From: Oligoflexales bacterium
GTDB lineage: Bacteria > Bdellovibrionota_B > Oligoflexia > Oligoflexales > JALZUQ01
NCBI GenBank assembly: GCA_023301465.1
Contig: JALZUQ010000020.1
Location: forward strand, 1 to 63,049
DNA: 63,049 nucleotides
Direction of reading: 5' to 3'
Made by a program: the position numbers and the translations under genes. Below the pieces are notes generated by a model. It was not told the origin of the DNA. It saw only the letters and a list, made by a program, of their open reading frames with translations, and made no database searches. Shown here piece by piece: positions 8,135-18,118 of the stretch (position 1 is its first letter; each line of letters starts with the position of its first letter).

Positions 8135-9095
8135 GTTTTTACTTTTTTTAATCCTTGTTTCTTCATATCAACTTCAAGCAGCGTCATGTACGTCATCAAT
8201 ATCTGGATTAATTGTTATTGAAAACCCGACATGTTATTCTGTGAACCCTAATCGTTTTTTTTCAAGTTTAGATAAAGTAGATTTTTCATGGATTAAGGAT
8301 TTAGATCCAGTTCAAAAAAAGAAGTTTTATAGGTCTTATGATGGTGTTGTTATCAAAGGCAAAGTAGTTTCTTCTCAAGCGGTTCAAAAAGGTTTAGAAA
8401 CTAAAAAAGGCGTTCTCAAAAATCAAAATGTTCGTATATTCTACCCTAGAAAAAAATGTCCTAAAATTAAAACTTCAAACGTAGCACTTCAGTTAAGAGA
8501 GGTTTGTTGTCAAGGTGGTGGTGAAAGCCCTTGTTTGTTAGGTAGTGGTTTGTATGCAACAAAAGTATTTGATGCAGCAAATGTAAAAATAAAAAGCACA
8601 AAAAATATCAATCGTAGAAAAAGATCAAACTCCCCGAGTGTTTTAAAGGCAAAAAAATACTACAAACAAAGAAAATGGGATTTAGCTGCAAAATCATATA
8701 TGCGTGCTTATAAGCAGAGTGAAGCGTCTGTTGTTGATATTTATAATATGGGGCTTTCTTTTCGCAGGGCTGAAAAGTGCTCAAAGGTGTTTAAACCACT
8801 CAGTGAACTATATGACAAAATGATTGATGATAAGCTCTGGGTTGGTGAAGAAAAAGTTGCTCGTAAAGCTAGTTTTTTACTAGCTCGTTGTTACGCTAAA
8901 GAATTAAAATCTGCTGAATCAGTTCAGATTTTAAGCGGCTACTTATTAGAAAGTAAAAAGTATCGTTCTGAGATCCTTCGTAGTTTAAAACATTCAGACT
9001 TTAGGCCTATAAAACTATCTAATGAATTCCAAGAATATAAAAAAGCTGCGGAGTCTAGTCTAAGAAAGAACCCAGCTTACGTACCTGTGCATTAA
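8091..9095 (+). CDS. Secreted TPR-like protein
   Basis: 334 residues from the ATG at 8091; a second ATG lies at 8097. A hydrophobic stretch KFLLFLILVSSYQLQAAS looks like a signal peptide, but it sits about 14 residues in, giving an unusually long hydrophilic lead. An ATT directly before that stretch has AGGTAGGA upstream and could be a rare start. A Cys-containing beta-type N-terminal domain has paired cysteines (KKCPKIK, REVCCQGGG). From about residue 180 there are helical repeats of TPR type (AKKYYKQRKWDLAAKSYMRA, then NMGLSFRRAEKC and ARCYAKELKSAE). It is coupled to the vWA lipoprotein by a 44-bp overlap, so the two may form an envelope complex. Confidence 0.65.
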   Translation: MEMKKQNQVGSNGIKFLLFLILVSSYQLQAASCTSSISGLIVIENPTCYSVNPNRFFSSLDKVDFSWIKDLDPVQKKKFYRSYDGVVIKGKVVSSQAVQKGLETKKGVLKNQNVRIFYPRKKCPKIKTSNVALQLREVCCQGGGESPCLLGSGLYATKVFDAANVKIKSTKNINRRKRSNSPSVLKAKKYYKQRKWDLAAKSYMRAYKQSEASVVDIYNMGLSFRRAEKCSKVFKPLSELYDKMIDDKLWVGEEKVARKASFLLARCYAKELKSAESVQILSGYLLESKKYRSEILRSLKHSDFRPIKLSNEFQEYKKAAESSLRKNPAYVPVH

Positions 9096-9826
9096 AATAC
9101 AGGGGTTTGGCCTGACTTATTAGAGTCTAGCTCTTCAATTTTATTTTCGTAGTATTCTTTTGTCTCTTCTAGAACTTCTTCTAGTGTTTTTCCTTTTGTT
9201 TCGATTTTTTTGCCAATATGCATTGTTACAGTTTTTCCCGGGTGAACATAGAAAATACCGTCAGGGTTGTAGCGAGGCATACCAATCAGCGTAATAGGGA
9301 TGATGGGTGCATCCATTTGAGTTGCAAAATAAAAGGTACCTTTTTTGAATGGTTTGAGGGGGCCGACAGGTTTTCTGGTGCCTTCAGGGGCAATAATTAA
9401 GTTGCCACCATTTTTAAGTCGCACTTTTAAGTCTTCTAGTGCTTTTACGGATTGAGAACGATTTCCACGATCAATTCCTATGTTTCCCCACTTTTTTGAG
9501 ATAAATCCATACATTGGAATTTTATGATTGCTAGCTTTCTCGACTCCAAACATGAGTGACTTTAGGTAACCAACAACAACAAAATGATCTAAAAAACTAT
9601 TATGATTAAAAGTGATCACGGATCCAGAAAATGGAATGTTTTTCTCCCCCGTAACTTTTATGCGAACGCCAAAACATATGATGCATAGTTTACAAAATAA
9701 TCTAAGTAATGACTCTAGTTTTACAGAAGGAAAGATAATAAGAGATATTGCGATAAGGCTTCCACCACTTGCAAACAGAAGAATATATAATACCCATCTG
9801 ATCCATGTGTTTAATTTTAATATCAT
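9092..9826 (-). CDS. plsC: 1-acyl-sn-glycerol-3-phosphate acyltransferase (PlsC family)
   Basis: 244 residues. A hydrophobic N-terminal segment (about 10-35) should anchor the protein to the inner membrane. The acyltransferase motif NHNSFLD holds the catalytic pair His75 and Asp80, and the substrate-binding motif EGTR is at 148-151, with IPITLIGMPRY further on. The family transfers an acyl chain to lysophosphatidic acid to make phosphatidic acid. Its start overlaps the upstream hydrolase gene by 4 bp (ATGA), so the two form an operon. Its end overlaps the convergent TPR gene by 4 bp. Substrate specificity within the LPLAT superfamily is not certain. Confidence 0.9.
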   Translation of the reverse strand: MILKLNTWIRWVLYILLFASGGSLIAISLIIFPSVKLESLLRLFCKLCIICFGVRIKVTGEKNIPFSGSVITFNHNSFLDHFVVVGYLKSLMFGVEKASNHKIPMYGFISKKWGNIGIDRGNRSQSVKALEDLKVRLKNGGNLIIAPEGTRKPVGPLKPFKKGTFYFATQMDAPIIPITLIGMPRYNPDGIFYVHPGKTVTMHIGKKIETKGKTLEEVLEETKEYYENKIEELDSNKSGQTPVF

Positions 9827-10563
9827 TTTTCAATCCAATCAGTGATGACACTTGATAACCACTCAGGTTCATCCAGTGGAATTTCATGGCCAGAGGTTTC
9901 GTGTATTCGAAATGTCGCTCCACAATGTTGTGCAATGCTTTCAGAGCATTCCCAGTGGCATAAACGATCTCCACGCGAGGCTACCACTAACATAGGGATA
10001 GGGCATGGTACGTTAAAACCTTTGAAGGTTTTTGCCGCAATGAGTTGTTTTGCAATATTTTGAAACTTCATGGGGGTTTGCTTTGTTGCATCCATCCAAC
10101 CGCCCAAAAGGGTTTCTTGCTCGCTAGAGTCTTTGTTGGAAACTAAACGGAGAATTCCTTTTTCGGTTTTGAGGGTAGAGGTGGAAGTGGCAATTTTACT
10201 AAACTCTAAAGCCGCTTTTGGGCGTAGCCTTTTTAAGCTATGAGACAACTTTCCGTAGCTAGTGTTTACGGTAATAAGTCCTTTAAGTTCTTCTGGGTAA
10301 TGATATGCCCAATGGGTTGCAATCATACCTCCAAGTGAAACACCAAGAACGAGTCGCTCTTTTTTTGTTTTTGGGAGCGAGTTTCTAATATGGTCTACAT
10401 AATCTTTGATTTGAGTAGATGCAGGTTCTAAATAATGTTCACCCGTTCCAATATTGTCTGGAGCGATAACTTTTTTGATAGCTTTCACAGATTTTAAATA
10501 CTTAGGGAAGTCTCCCCAGTGTTTAGACCATCTTGCTAGACCTCTGATAATGACGATTTCCAC
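9823..10563 (-). CDS. Alpha/beta hydrolase
   Basis: About 246 residues if translation starts at the GTG at 10563, which follows AAGGA at a suitable distance and begins on the first beta strand (VEIVIIRGLARWSKHWGDF). The frame is open to a TTG at 10650, giving 275 residues. The nucleophile elbow is GVSLGG, the acid lies in the ASRGDRL strand, and the His is in SGHEIPLDEP, so a full Ser-Asp-His triad is present. There is no signal peptide, so it is cytosolic. Coupling with plsC by a 4-bp overlap suggests a lipid or acyl-ester substrate, but that is inference from context. Confidence 0.8.
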   Translation of the reverse strand: MEIVIIRGLARWSKHWGDFPKYLKSVKAIKKVIAPDNIGTGEHYLEPASTQIKDYVDHIRNSLPKTKKERLVLGVSLGGMIATHWAYHYPEELKGLITVNTSYGKLSHSLKRLRPKAALEFSKIATSTSTLKTEKGILRLVSNKDSSEQETLLGGWMDATKQTPMKFQNIAKQLIAAKTFKGFNVPCPIPMLVVASRGDRLCHWECSESIAQHCGATFRIHETSGHEIPLDEPEWLSSVITDWIEK

Positions 10564-10751
10564 TTCAGTGTATTCCTTTTCAGGTGGCTGGTCTTCACTC
10601 CTTGCTATAGCAAGAAGTTTAAAATACTCAGTAAATATCTGGTAACACAAGACTTATCACTTTGACCCTCTACCTGCCAACCACCAATGATTTGATCTAA
10701 AAGATAGAAATTTTATTTGCATAATATTCAATCATCTAATAGACTCTGACG

Positions 10752-12302
<1,551 letters not shown>

Positions 12303-12311
12303 GGTTTTTTT

Positions 12312-13847
12312 ATGCAGTCTTTTCTGATTATCGACTATGGTTCACAATACACAGAGCTGATTACACGAAGACTTCGTGAATTAGGGGTCTATGCTGAGGT
12401 TATCTCTCATCAAGCTTCAAAACCAGATAGTGATACAAAAGTTGTTGGGGTGATTCTTTCTGGAGGCCCTGATTCTGTAGGTGAGAATAACTCACGTACC
12501 TTGCCGTCTTGGGTTTTGGGGTTGAATGTACCAGTATTAGGAATATGTTATGGTATGCAGCTTTTAAACCAAGCTTTTAACGGCAAAGTACATACAGGGA
12601 CAACAAGAGAGTACGGTAAAGCTCAGGTAAATTTTAAAACAGAAAGTATTTTATTCAAGGGATGCCAATCAAGCTCTACTGTTTGGATGTCTCATGGAGA
12701 TTCATGTTTGATTGATCAAGCTGAGTTTAAAGAAATTGCAAGAAGTCAAAGCGATGTGTTGTCTGCAATCTCACATGATTCAAAGCCACTCTATGGTTTG
12801 CAGTTTCATCCTGAAGTTTATCATTCTCAAGAGGGGACAAAGGTACTCAAGAATTTTGTTTTTGAAATTTGTCATGCAAATAAAGAATGGAATAGTCAGA
12901 GTATCTACGAAGAGTGTTGCGAAAAAATCCAATCGACTATGCCCGGAGACTCAAAGGTATTGATGGCTGTTTCAGGTGGTGTGGACTCAAGTATTGCTTA
13001 TGCGTTGATGGTGAAAACCTTAGGTTCAGAAAGAGTGGTAGGGGTAATGGTAGATCACGGTCTACTCAGGCATGACGAAGCAACTAAAGTGAAGAAAAGC
13101 TTTGAAGTTGCAGGAATTAAGCCCCCTCATTTAATAGATGCCCGCGATGACTTTCTTAGTGCTTTAAAAGGGGTTTCTGACCCTGAGCAAAAACGAAAAA
13201 TTATTGGAAAGAAGTTTATTGATGCTTTTGAGGCCTTTTCAGAAAAACAATCGGGTATCACCCATCTTGGTCAAGGAACACTATATTCAGATGTGATTGA
13301 GTCAGCGGGTGGGGGAAGTGGTTCTCATAAAATCAAAAGCCATCATAATGTAGGTGGTTTACCTGAGCATATGAAACTAAAACTATTAGAGCCCTTTCGT
13401 CATCTATTCAAAGATGAGGTCCGAAAAGTTGGTTATGAGATAGGGTTGAGTAAAGAGCTTATTGAAAGGCACCCATTTCCGGGGCCGGGTCTTGCAGTCC
13501 GTATTTTAGGTGAGATAACAGCTGAGAGAGTGACAGTACTCCAAAAGGTGGATAATCTATTTATAAAAGCGTTGTGGGAGAGCAACTTATACCATACACC
13601 TTGGCAAGCTTTTGCAGTCTTGCTACCGGTTAAATCTGTGGGTGTCATGGGTGATCAGAGAACTTACGCACACTGTGCTGCTCTTAGAGCAGTTGGATCA
13701 ACAGATGGAATGACTGCAGAGGTTTCAGAGCTTCCTATGCAATTTTTAACAGATACGGCTCGAAAAATAGTATCTGAAGTAAAAGAAGTAAACCGAGTGG
13801 TGTATGATATTACTTCAAAACCACCCGGCACTATAGAGTGGGAATAA
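12312..13847 (+). CDS. guaA: GMP synthase (glutamine-hydrolysing)
   Basis: 511 residues, full length. The class I amidotransferase domain has Cys79 in LGICYGMQ and the His166/Glu168 pair in LQFHPEV. The ATP-pyrophosphatase domain begins with the P-loop SGGVDSS at 221. The dimerisation domain has FPGPGLAVRILGE and ends PPGTIEWE as expected. It converts XMP to GMP using glutamine and ATP, directly after GuaB. The ATG lies 9 bp after the guaB stop, with only a weak ribosome site, so translation may depend on coupling. The end is nearly flush with the convergent lipoprotein gene. Confidence 0.98.
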   Translation: MQSFLIIDYGSQYTELITRRLRELGVYAEVISHQASKPDSDTKVVGVILSGGPDSVGENNSRTLPSWVLGLNVPVLGICYGMQLLNQAFNGKVHTGTTREYGKAQVNFKTESILFKGCQSSSTVWMSHGDSCLIDQAEFKEIARSQSDVLSAISHDSKPLYGLQFHPEVYHSQEGTKVLKNFVFEICHANKEWNSQSIYEECCEKIQSTMPGDSKVLMAVSGGVDSSIAYALMVKTLGSERVVGVMVDHGLLRHDEATKVKKSFEVAGIKPPHLIDARDDFLSALKGVSDPEQKRKIIGKKFIDAFEAFSEKQSGITHLGQGTLYSDVIESAGGGSGSHKIKSHHNVGGLPEHMKLKLLEPFRHLFKDEVRKVGYEIGLSKELIERHPFPGPGLAVRILGEITAERVTVLQKVDNLFIKALWESNLYHTPWQAFAVLLPVKSVGVMGDQRTYAHCAALRAVGSTDGMTAEVSELPMQFLTDTARKIVSEVKEVNRVVYDITSKPPGTIEWE

Positions 13848-13856
13848 GAATACATT

Positions 13857-14714
13857 TCACTGGATAGTTTGTTGTTCGCTTTTTATAATTCTAGCAGAAA
13901 GTGCGTTATTCGAATTTTCTTTGTGTAAGTATAGCTTAATAAGTTCTTGGTTTTTTACTTTTAGAACAAAGCATTCATCAGCTTTAAATTTTATCTTTAT
14001 GCATCCTTTCCAAATAGGGTGTTTAAGATCGTTAAATCCTGCACTGATGCTTGTTGAGTACACGAGTTCAATGTCGTGAATCCAATTTAACCCGGAAGGG
14101 CTTACTTCTGCAAAAGATGCATTATAGTTGCCGTTGTTTAGTGCTTTGATGCCGATGCCTATGGGTTTTGAACTTGTCTCTAGTGTTCGTGGTGATTGTG
14201 CAAGGTAATCATACCGATTGTATACATCCTTTGTTATGGCGAGTATGTTTTGTTGATTTTCTTCTTTTGTCCAAATAATTTCATTAGGAGTTTGATCAGT
14301 TTGGTTTAAAATATTTTCAGAAATTTCAATATTGGTTTGGTTTTTAGAAATATAGAAACAATGAAATTTTAAGTTTTCGAGTATGCCGGTCTGATGGCAA
14401 GCTCTTTGTGTTTGCTCGTTACTTGTGGTGTCTTTAAAATTTAGTATTTCAGTCTGCCAAATAATCTTATCAATCTCCGCTGTTCCTCGTTTAGCTTCGT
14501 AGTGATCGTTACGAATCCAAACACCTAGTAGTTGTTCGTTTTGAGATTGAAAAACAAAGTCAAATTGGTTGTTTTGAAAATCAGTCGCTCTATTAAATGT
14601 AGATAAAAGGTCCGTCTCTTTTTGTTCGGCTTGAGAGTCGCGTAAAAAGCTGTTCGATGTTTTACAAGATACAAAAAATAAAGCTATCGTAGAAACAATA
14701 AAAAAAACTTTCAT
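13857..14714 (-). CDS. Lipoprotein of unknown function
   Basis: About 285 residues. The gene begins with two ATGs; the second, at 14714, is better spaced from AAAGG. The signal peptide ends in the lipobox FVSCK. The mature protein is polar with probable beta structure, for example GVWIRNDHYEAKRGTAEI and INKIIW-type strands in alternating polar pattern. I do not recognise a family. It stands alone between convergent guaA and the same-strand YqgE gene 60 bp upstream. Late cysteine residues (KGCIKIKF, DECFVLK) could form a disulfide in the periplasm. Confidence 0.65.
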   Translation of the reverse strand: MKVFFIVSTIALFFVSCKTSNSFLRDSQAEQKETDLLSTFNRATDFQNNQFDFVFQSQNEQLLGVWIRNDHYEAKRGTAEIDKIIWQTEILNFKDTTSNEQTQRACHQTGILENLKFHCFYISKNQTNIEISENILNQTDQTPNEIIWTKEENQQNILAITKDVYNRYDYLAQSPRTLETSSKPIGIGIKALNNGNYNASFAEVSPSGLNWIHDIELVYSTSISAGFNDLKHPIWKGCIKIKFKADECFVLKVKNQELIKLYLHKENSNNALSARIIKSEQQTIQ

Positions 14715-14774
14715 CATGAGCCTTTCAGATAATAGTTACCTATTATTCTAAACTATTTTAGTTGTTTTTGTATA

Positions 14775-15341
14775 TTAATGAATGTGCGAAACCGTTTGAG
14801 CGAACATTTTTGCTGGGGCAAGACCAATAGCACCAATCGCTTGTGGCCAGATGTTTCCTGTAGAAGTGTTGAATACTAGCTCTTTGTCGTATGGAATGAC
14901 CATCCATTTTCCTTCTCGGATTTCTTTATCTAGTTGTTTTGATTCCCAAGCAGTATAACCCGATATAAACCTATAAGGGTGTCGTGGAGCTTCAGTAGGT
15001 TCTGGTTTGTAAAGTAGTTCAATGGTTTCAGGTGCTGTTGAGATATAGCAATCTGGTGCCACACTATCATCTTCTTCAGAAACTCTTTCATGAGATAAAA
15101 TTAGACCACGATCAGCTTCGGCAGGCCCGCCAAACCATGTGGGTATGTCTTCTGGAATGTCATCATGGCTATTTTTTATAACTTCATCGAGGTTTTCGTG
15201 GCACCTGCGGTTTATTAAAAAACCAATAGAGCCTTCTTCATCATGTTCGATGATGAGAAAGACACCTTGAGAGAAAAAATCTTCGCTCATTTCAGGTGAC
15301 GCAATGAGTAACCATGGGGGGGTAGCTAGTAAGCCCATCAT
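14775..15341 (-). CDS. yqgE: YqgE/AlgH family protein (DUF179)
   Basis: 188 residues. The characteristic start LLIASPEMSEDFFSQGVFLI is followed by EEGSIGFLINR, a central FGGPAEADRGLILSH and a C-terminal KELVFNTS region, all in DUF179 order. The family is widespread in Gram-negative bacteria, often beside yqgF, but its biochemical role is not established; a link to alginate regulation was proposed for AlgH. Here no yqgF is adjacent. It is divergent from the DUF2183 lipoprotein gene, and about 190 bp separate the two starts. Confidence 0.92.
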   Translation of the reverse strand: MMGLLATPPWLLIASPEMSEDFFSQGVFLIIEHDEEGSIGFLINRRCHENLDEVIKNSHDDIPEDIPTWFGGPAEADRGLILSHERVSEEDDSVAPDCYISTAPETIELLYKPEPTEAPRHPYRFISGYTAWESKQLDKEIREGKWMVIPYDKELVFNTSTGNIWPQAIGAIGLAPAKMFAQTVSHIH

Positions 15342-15533
15342 TCACTTTCTTCATGTAATAAATGTTATAAAATACTTAACAAAATCAATGAGCTCACGCA
15401 AGTGAATGATTTTAATATACTTTTTGTCGGAGTGAATCTTGTTCTAGTGGGGTTTGAGGGCTTCTTTGCTGTTTAAATGACAATTAATAATACAGCAATG
15501 TTATGATGAATAAAGACATGAGAAGGCTTTTCA

Positions 15534-16367
15534 ATGACTCTAAAAAACCAAACCATCAATTGGCTGCTTATTTTAACAGCTGTTTTGTGGGTAACAAGTT
15601 GTGTCACTGCACCAGTTTTTTCGAGCTTCTTTTCATCTTCAAAAGGTTGGACCATCATTAGTGACTTTGACGATACTTTAAAGCAAACAAATTGTACTAG
15701 TAAACGCTCTACCATTAAAAATGCACTGTTCACCCAAAAAACGTTTACAGGCATGCGTACTCTTTTAGAGGCAATCCATTTAATGGATAGGTCTAAAAAC
15801 CTTACGACTCAATTCTATGTGCTTAGTGCTTCTCCGAAGGTGTTGAAAAATAAAGTGAAAGACTTACTTCAAAAGTTTAGGTTCCCAAAACCAAAACAGA
15901 TTTTGTTGCGTGAGAGCCTTATATCTTTTGATATATATGCTTTTAAGAAAAAATCTCTCAATAATATCATTCGTTCTTCAGGCAAGAATATACTTTTACT
16001 TGGAGATAACTGCGACACAGATGCCAAGGTTTATGCTGAGCTTAAACGTGAAAACCCTCATTTAAATATACATGTGTTTATTAGATCCATTAAACCTACT
16101 CAACCACTTCCAATGACTACAAACTTTGTTACTCCTTTAGAAATTGTGATTGGATTAAAAGATAGAAAAGCTATTGATGATAATCACGCTATAAAGCTTG
16201 TAGAATTGTTGAAGGGTGAAATTTTGTTATCAAAAAACTTGATTCCAGACTACGCATATTGCCCGTTAGATTATGAGCTATTTCCTGGGCAGCCAAAACA
16301 GGGCAGTATAAAAAAGGCTTATTTACAAGTGGAAAATAAAATAGAAAGTTTTTGTAGTTCAAGGTAG
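15534..16367 (+). CDS. DUF2183/App1-like phosphatase-domain lipoprotein
   Basis: 277 residues. The signal peptide ends with VTSC, a lipobox, so the protein is probably lipid-anchored. Immediately after comes WTIISDFDDTLKQTNCT with the HAD-type motif Asp44-x-Asp46-x-Thr48, as in the App1 / DUF2183 phosphatidate phosphatase domain. Later motifs fit the fold: YVLSASPKVLKNK (Ser/Lys motif) and LLGDNCDTDAKVYAEL (the acidic motif). Known relatives dephosphorylate phosphatidic acid. An envelope location suggests a lipid or phosphoester substrate outside the cytoplasm. No operon partner is evident. Function is inferred from the family. Confidence 0.78.
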   Translation: MTLKNQTINWLLILTAVLWVTSCVTAPVFSSFFSSSKGWTIISDFDDTLKQTNCTSKRSTIKNALFTQKTFTGMRTLLEAIHLMDRSKNLTTQFYVLSASPKVLKNKVKDLLQKFRFPKPKQILLRESLISFDIYAFKKKSLNNIIRSSGKNILLLGDNCDTDAKVYAELKRENPHLNIHVFIRSIKPTQPLPMTTNFVTPLEIVIGLKDRKAIDDNHAIKLVELLKGEILLSKNLIPDYAYCPLDYELFPGQPKQGSIKKAYLQVENKIESFCSSR

Positions 16368-16413
16368 TTTGTAAAAAAATGTATGGTGAAAAACAAATTA
16401 AACATTTCTTTTT

Positions 16414-16881
16414 TTAGTATAAATTACATCCTCTACCGGGATTCTTGTCAAAATACTTTTGGTGATACTCCTCTGCAGCAAAGTAGTTAGTGAGAGGGCT
16501 AATTTTCGTTACAATTGGTTTCGAATACTTGGTTTGGGATGTTTCTTGATTTTGGTTTGCAGTCAATATTTGCTCATCACTTGTGGTAAAAATTTCAGAG
16601 CGGTACTGCGTTCCAATATCAGGTCCCTGTTTATTAAGTTGAGTAGGATCATGAAGTTCCCAAAATAAATTTAATAATTTTTCGTAAGAAACAATTTTAG
16701 GATCAAACTCGAGCAAGACGACTTCGGCATGGCCTGTTTGGCCGGTGCAAACTTGTTCGTAGGTGGGGTTTTCTGTGTGACCACCAGCATAGCCAACCTG
16801 AGTCTTTTGAATGCCTTCGATTTTTTGATAGGCAGCTTCAACGCCCCAAAAGCACCCTGCTGCAAATACTGCTATTTCCAT
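16414..16881 (-). CDS. msrA: Peptide-methionine (S)-S-oxide reductase MsrA
   Basis: 155 residues. The N-terminal AAGCFWGVE motif contains the catalytic Cys10; a second cysteine near the end (GRGCNLY, Cys152) is placed to resolve the disulfide. Between them are the expected THTENPTYEQV-type region (GGHTENPTYEQVC) and GPDIGTQYRS. The enzyme reduces S-epimers of oxidised methionine and is recharged by thioredoxin. No signal peptide, so cytosolic. It is divergent from exbB with about 120 bp between starts. No msrB is fused or adjacent. Confidence 0.96.
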   Translation of the reverse strand: MEIAVFAAGCFWGVEAAYQKIEGIQKTQVGYAGGHTENPTYEQVCTGQTGHAEVVLLEFDPKIVSYEKLLNLFWELHDPTQLNKQGPDIGTQYRSEIFTTSDEQILTANQNQETSQTKYSKPIVTKISPLTNYFAAEEYHQKYFDKNPGRGCNLY

Positions 16882-16952
16882 CGCCTGTCTCCCAAGACTT
16901 TCATCAATTGCTTAATATAATCATAGTAGACTATACCTGCCAAGTTGAAAAT

Positions 16953-16961
16953 TGCTATAAT
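16953..16961 (+). promoter_or_regulatory. Extended -10 promoter before exbB
   Basis: TGCTATAAT at 16953-16961 is a consensus extended -10 element (TG-n-TATAAT). It lies about 40 bp upstream of the exbB ATG. No good -35 hexamer is found 17 bp upstream, which is normal for extended -10 promoters. Confidence 0.5.
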
Positions 16962-17003
16962 AGATAGAGCACATCATTAACGCATAGAAGATGGAGTACG
17001 GTC

Positions 17004-17648
17004 ATGGAAGGTCAAGCGGTTGAGTCTGGGTTTAATATCGTTGAAAAGCTATTAGGTATTACACTTCTCGGTAGTGAATGGGTTCTTTGGTTACTAATGT
17101 TTCTAAGTGTTGTCTCCATTGCTGTGATTATTGAACGATTTTTCTTCTTTAAAAAATATAAGTTAGGCATTACAGATTTCAGTGAAAAACTGACAGGTTT
17201 TTTGCAACAAAAAGACTACGATGAAATTAACACTCTTTGTAAGGCGGATATTAGTCCTGAAGCTGCAGTGGTTTTAAAGGGGATGGAGAGTAAAGAGCGT
17301 GGATCAAAGGCTATGGAAGAAGCAATGGATGGTTACCTTATCGGTGAACGTCATAAAGTAGATAAAGGTTTGCTCTTTTTAGGAACTCTCGGAAATAATG
17401 CACCATTTATTGGTTTATTTGGAACCGTCATTGGTATCATTCAGGCTTTCAATGATTTGAGCATGAATGCAGGTGGAGGTCCGCAAGTTGTTATGGGTGG
17501 TATTTCTGAAGCATTGGTTGCAACGGCTGTCGGTCTTTTTGTGGCAATACCAGCTGTCATTGCATTTAACGCATTTAACCGAACTGTGAAGAAACACTTC
17601 TCAAGAGCTGAGTCCATTAAAAAGCTAGTTGTCAGCCATTTTTCTTAA
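17004..17648 (+). CDS. MotA/TolQ/ExbB proton channel family protein
   Basis: 214 residues. Three membrane segments are visible: about 25-45 (EWVLWLLMFLSVVSIAVII), about 115-140 (LGTLGNNAPFIGLFGTVIGI) and about 160-185 (ALVATAVGLFVAIPAVIAFN). The second carries the family signature GxxGTVxG. With an ExbD/TolR partner these proteins form a proton-driven motor in the inner membrane that energises TonB-dependent transport or Tol-Pal. ExbB and TolQ cannot be separated from sequence alone. The next gene is the ExbD-type partner, but no tonB or tolA follows. RBS ATGGAG precedes the start. Confidence 0.92.
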   Translation: MEGQAVESGFNIVEKLLGITLLGSEWVLWLLMFLSVVSIAVIIERFFFFKKYKLGITDFSEKLTGFLQQKDYDEINTLCKADISPEAAVVLKGMESKERGSKAMEEAMDGYLIGERHKVDKGLLFLGTLGNNAPFIGLFGTVIGIIQAFNDLSMNAGGGPQVVMGGISEALVATAVGLFVAIPAVIAFNAFNRTVKKHFSRAESIKKLVVSHFS

Positions 17649-17675
17649 TTCACTTTTTAAGGCAGGGAGTCTTTT

Positions 17676-18095
17676 GTGGCAGGTTCTTTTAATGATAATG
17701 AAGATGAAATTACCAATATTAATGTAACTCCTTTTGTAGATGTTGTATTAGTTTTGTTGGTTATCTTTATGGTGACAGCAAATTATATTGTAAACGAAAG
17801 CATTAACATGAGTTTACCAAAAGCATCTACAGGTGAAACAAGAATCGATGAGCCAACAAACCTTGCTTTTGTGATAGATAAAAATTCAAATGTATTTATC
17901 AATGGTAAGCCTAGCTCCTTTGCAGAAATTGCGAATGAAGTTTCAAAATACAAAGAAGAAAATCAGGATAAACCTTTGCAAGCTCTGATATCAGCGGACG
18001 CTGATGTGTCTCATGGAGCAGTTGTAAAACTTCTTGATGAGGTTAGAAAAAATGGTATCGCAGATTTTGCGATTAATGTAGAAGCATCTGAGTAG
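17676..18095 (+). CDS. ExbD/TolR family biopolymer transport protein
   Basis: 139 residues from a GTG start behind GGCAGGGAG. The short cytosolic N-terminus is followed by INVTPFVDVVLVLLVIFMVT, a single membrane helix with the conserved proton-carrying Asp in TPFVDVVLVL. A periplasmic domain follows, with the typical DKNSNVFINGK and SADADVSHGAVVKLLDEVR strands. It partners the ExbB-type protein 28 bp upstream. Two genes of unrelated metabolism, gshA and gdh, follow on the same strand with short gaps. Confidence 0.93.
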   Translation: MAGSFNDNEDEITNINVTPFVDVVLVLLVIFMVTANYIVNESINMSLPKASTGETRIDEPTNLAFVIDKNSNVFINGKPSSFAEIANEVSKYKEENQDKPLQALISADADVSHGAVVKLLDEVRKNGIADFAINVEASE

Positions 18096-18118
18096 ACTAA
18101 CTATAGGCGGCAAAATAT

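Noticed and set aside
9612-9845. Plus-strand frame over plsC
   Set aside because: It is a shadow of a gene whose catalytic motifs are intact; no signal of its own.
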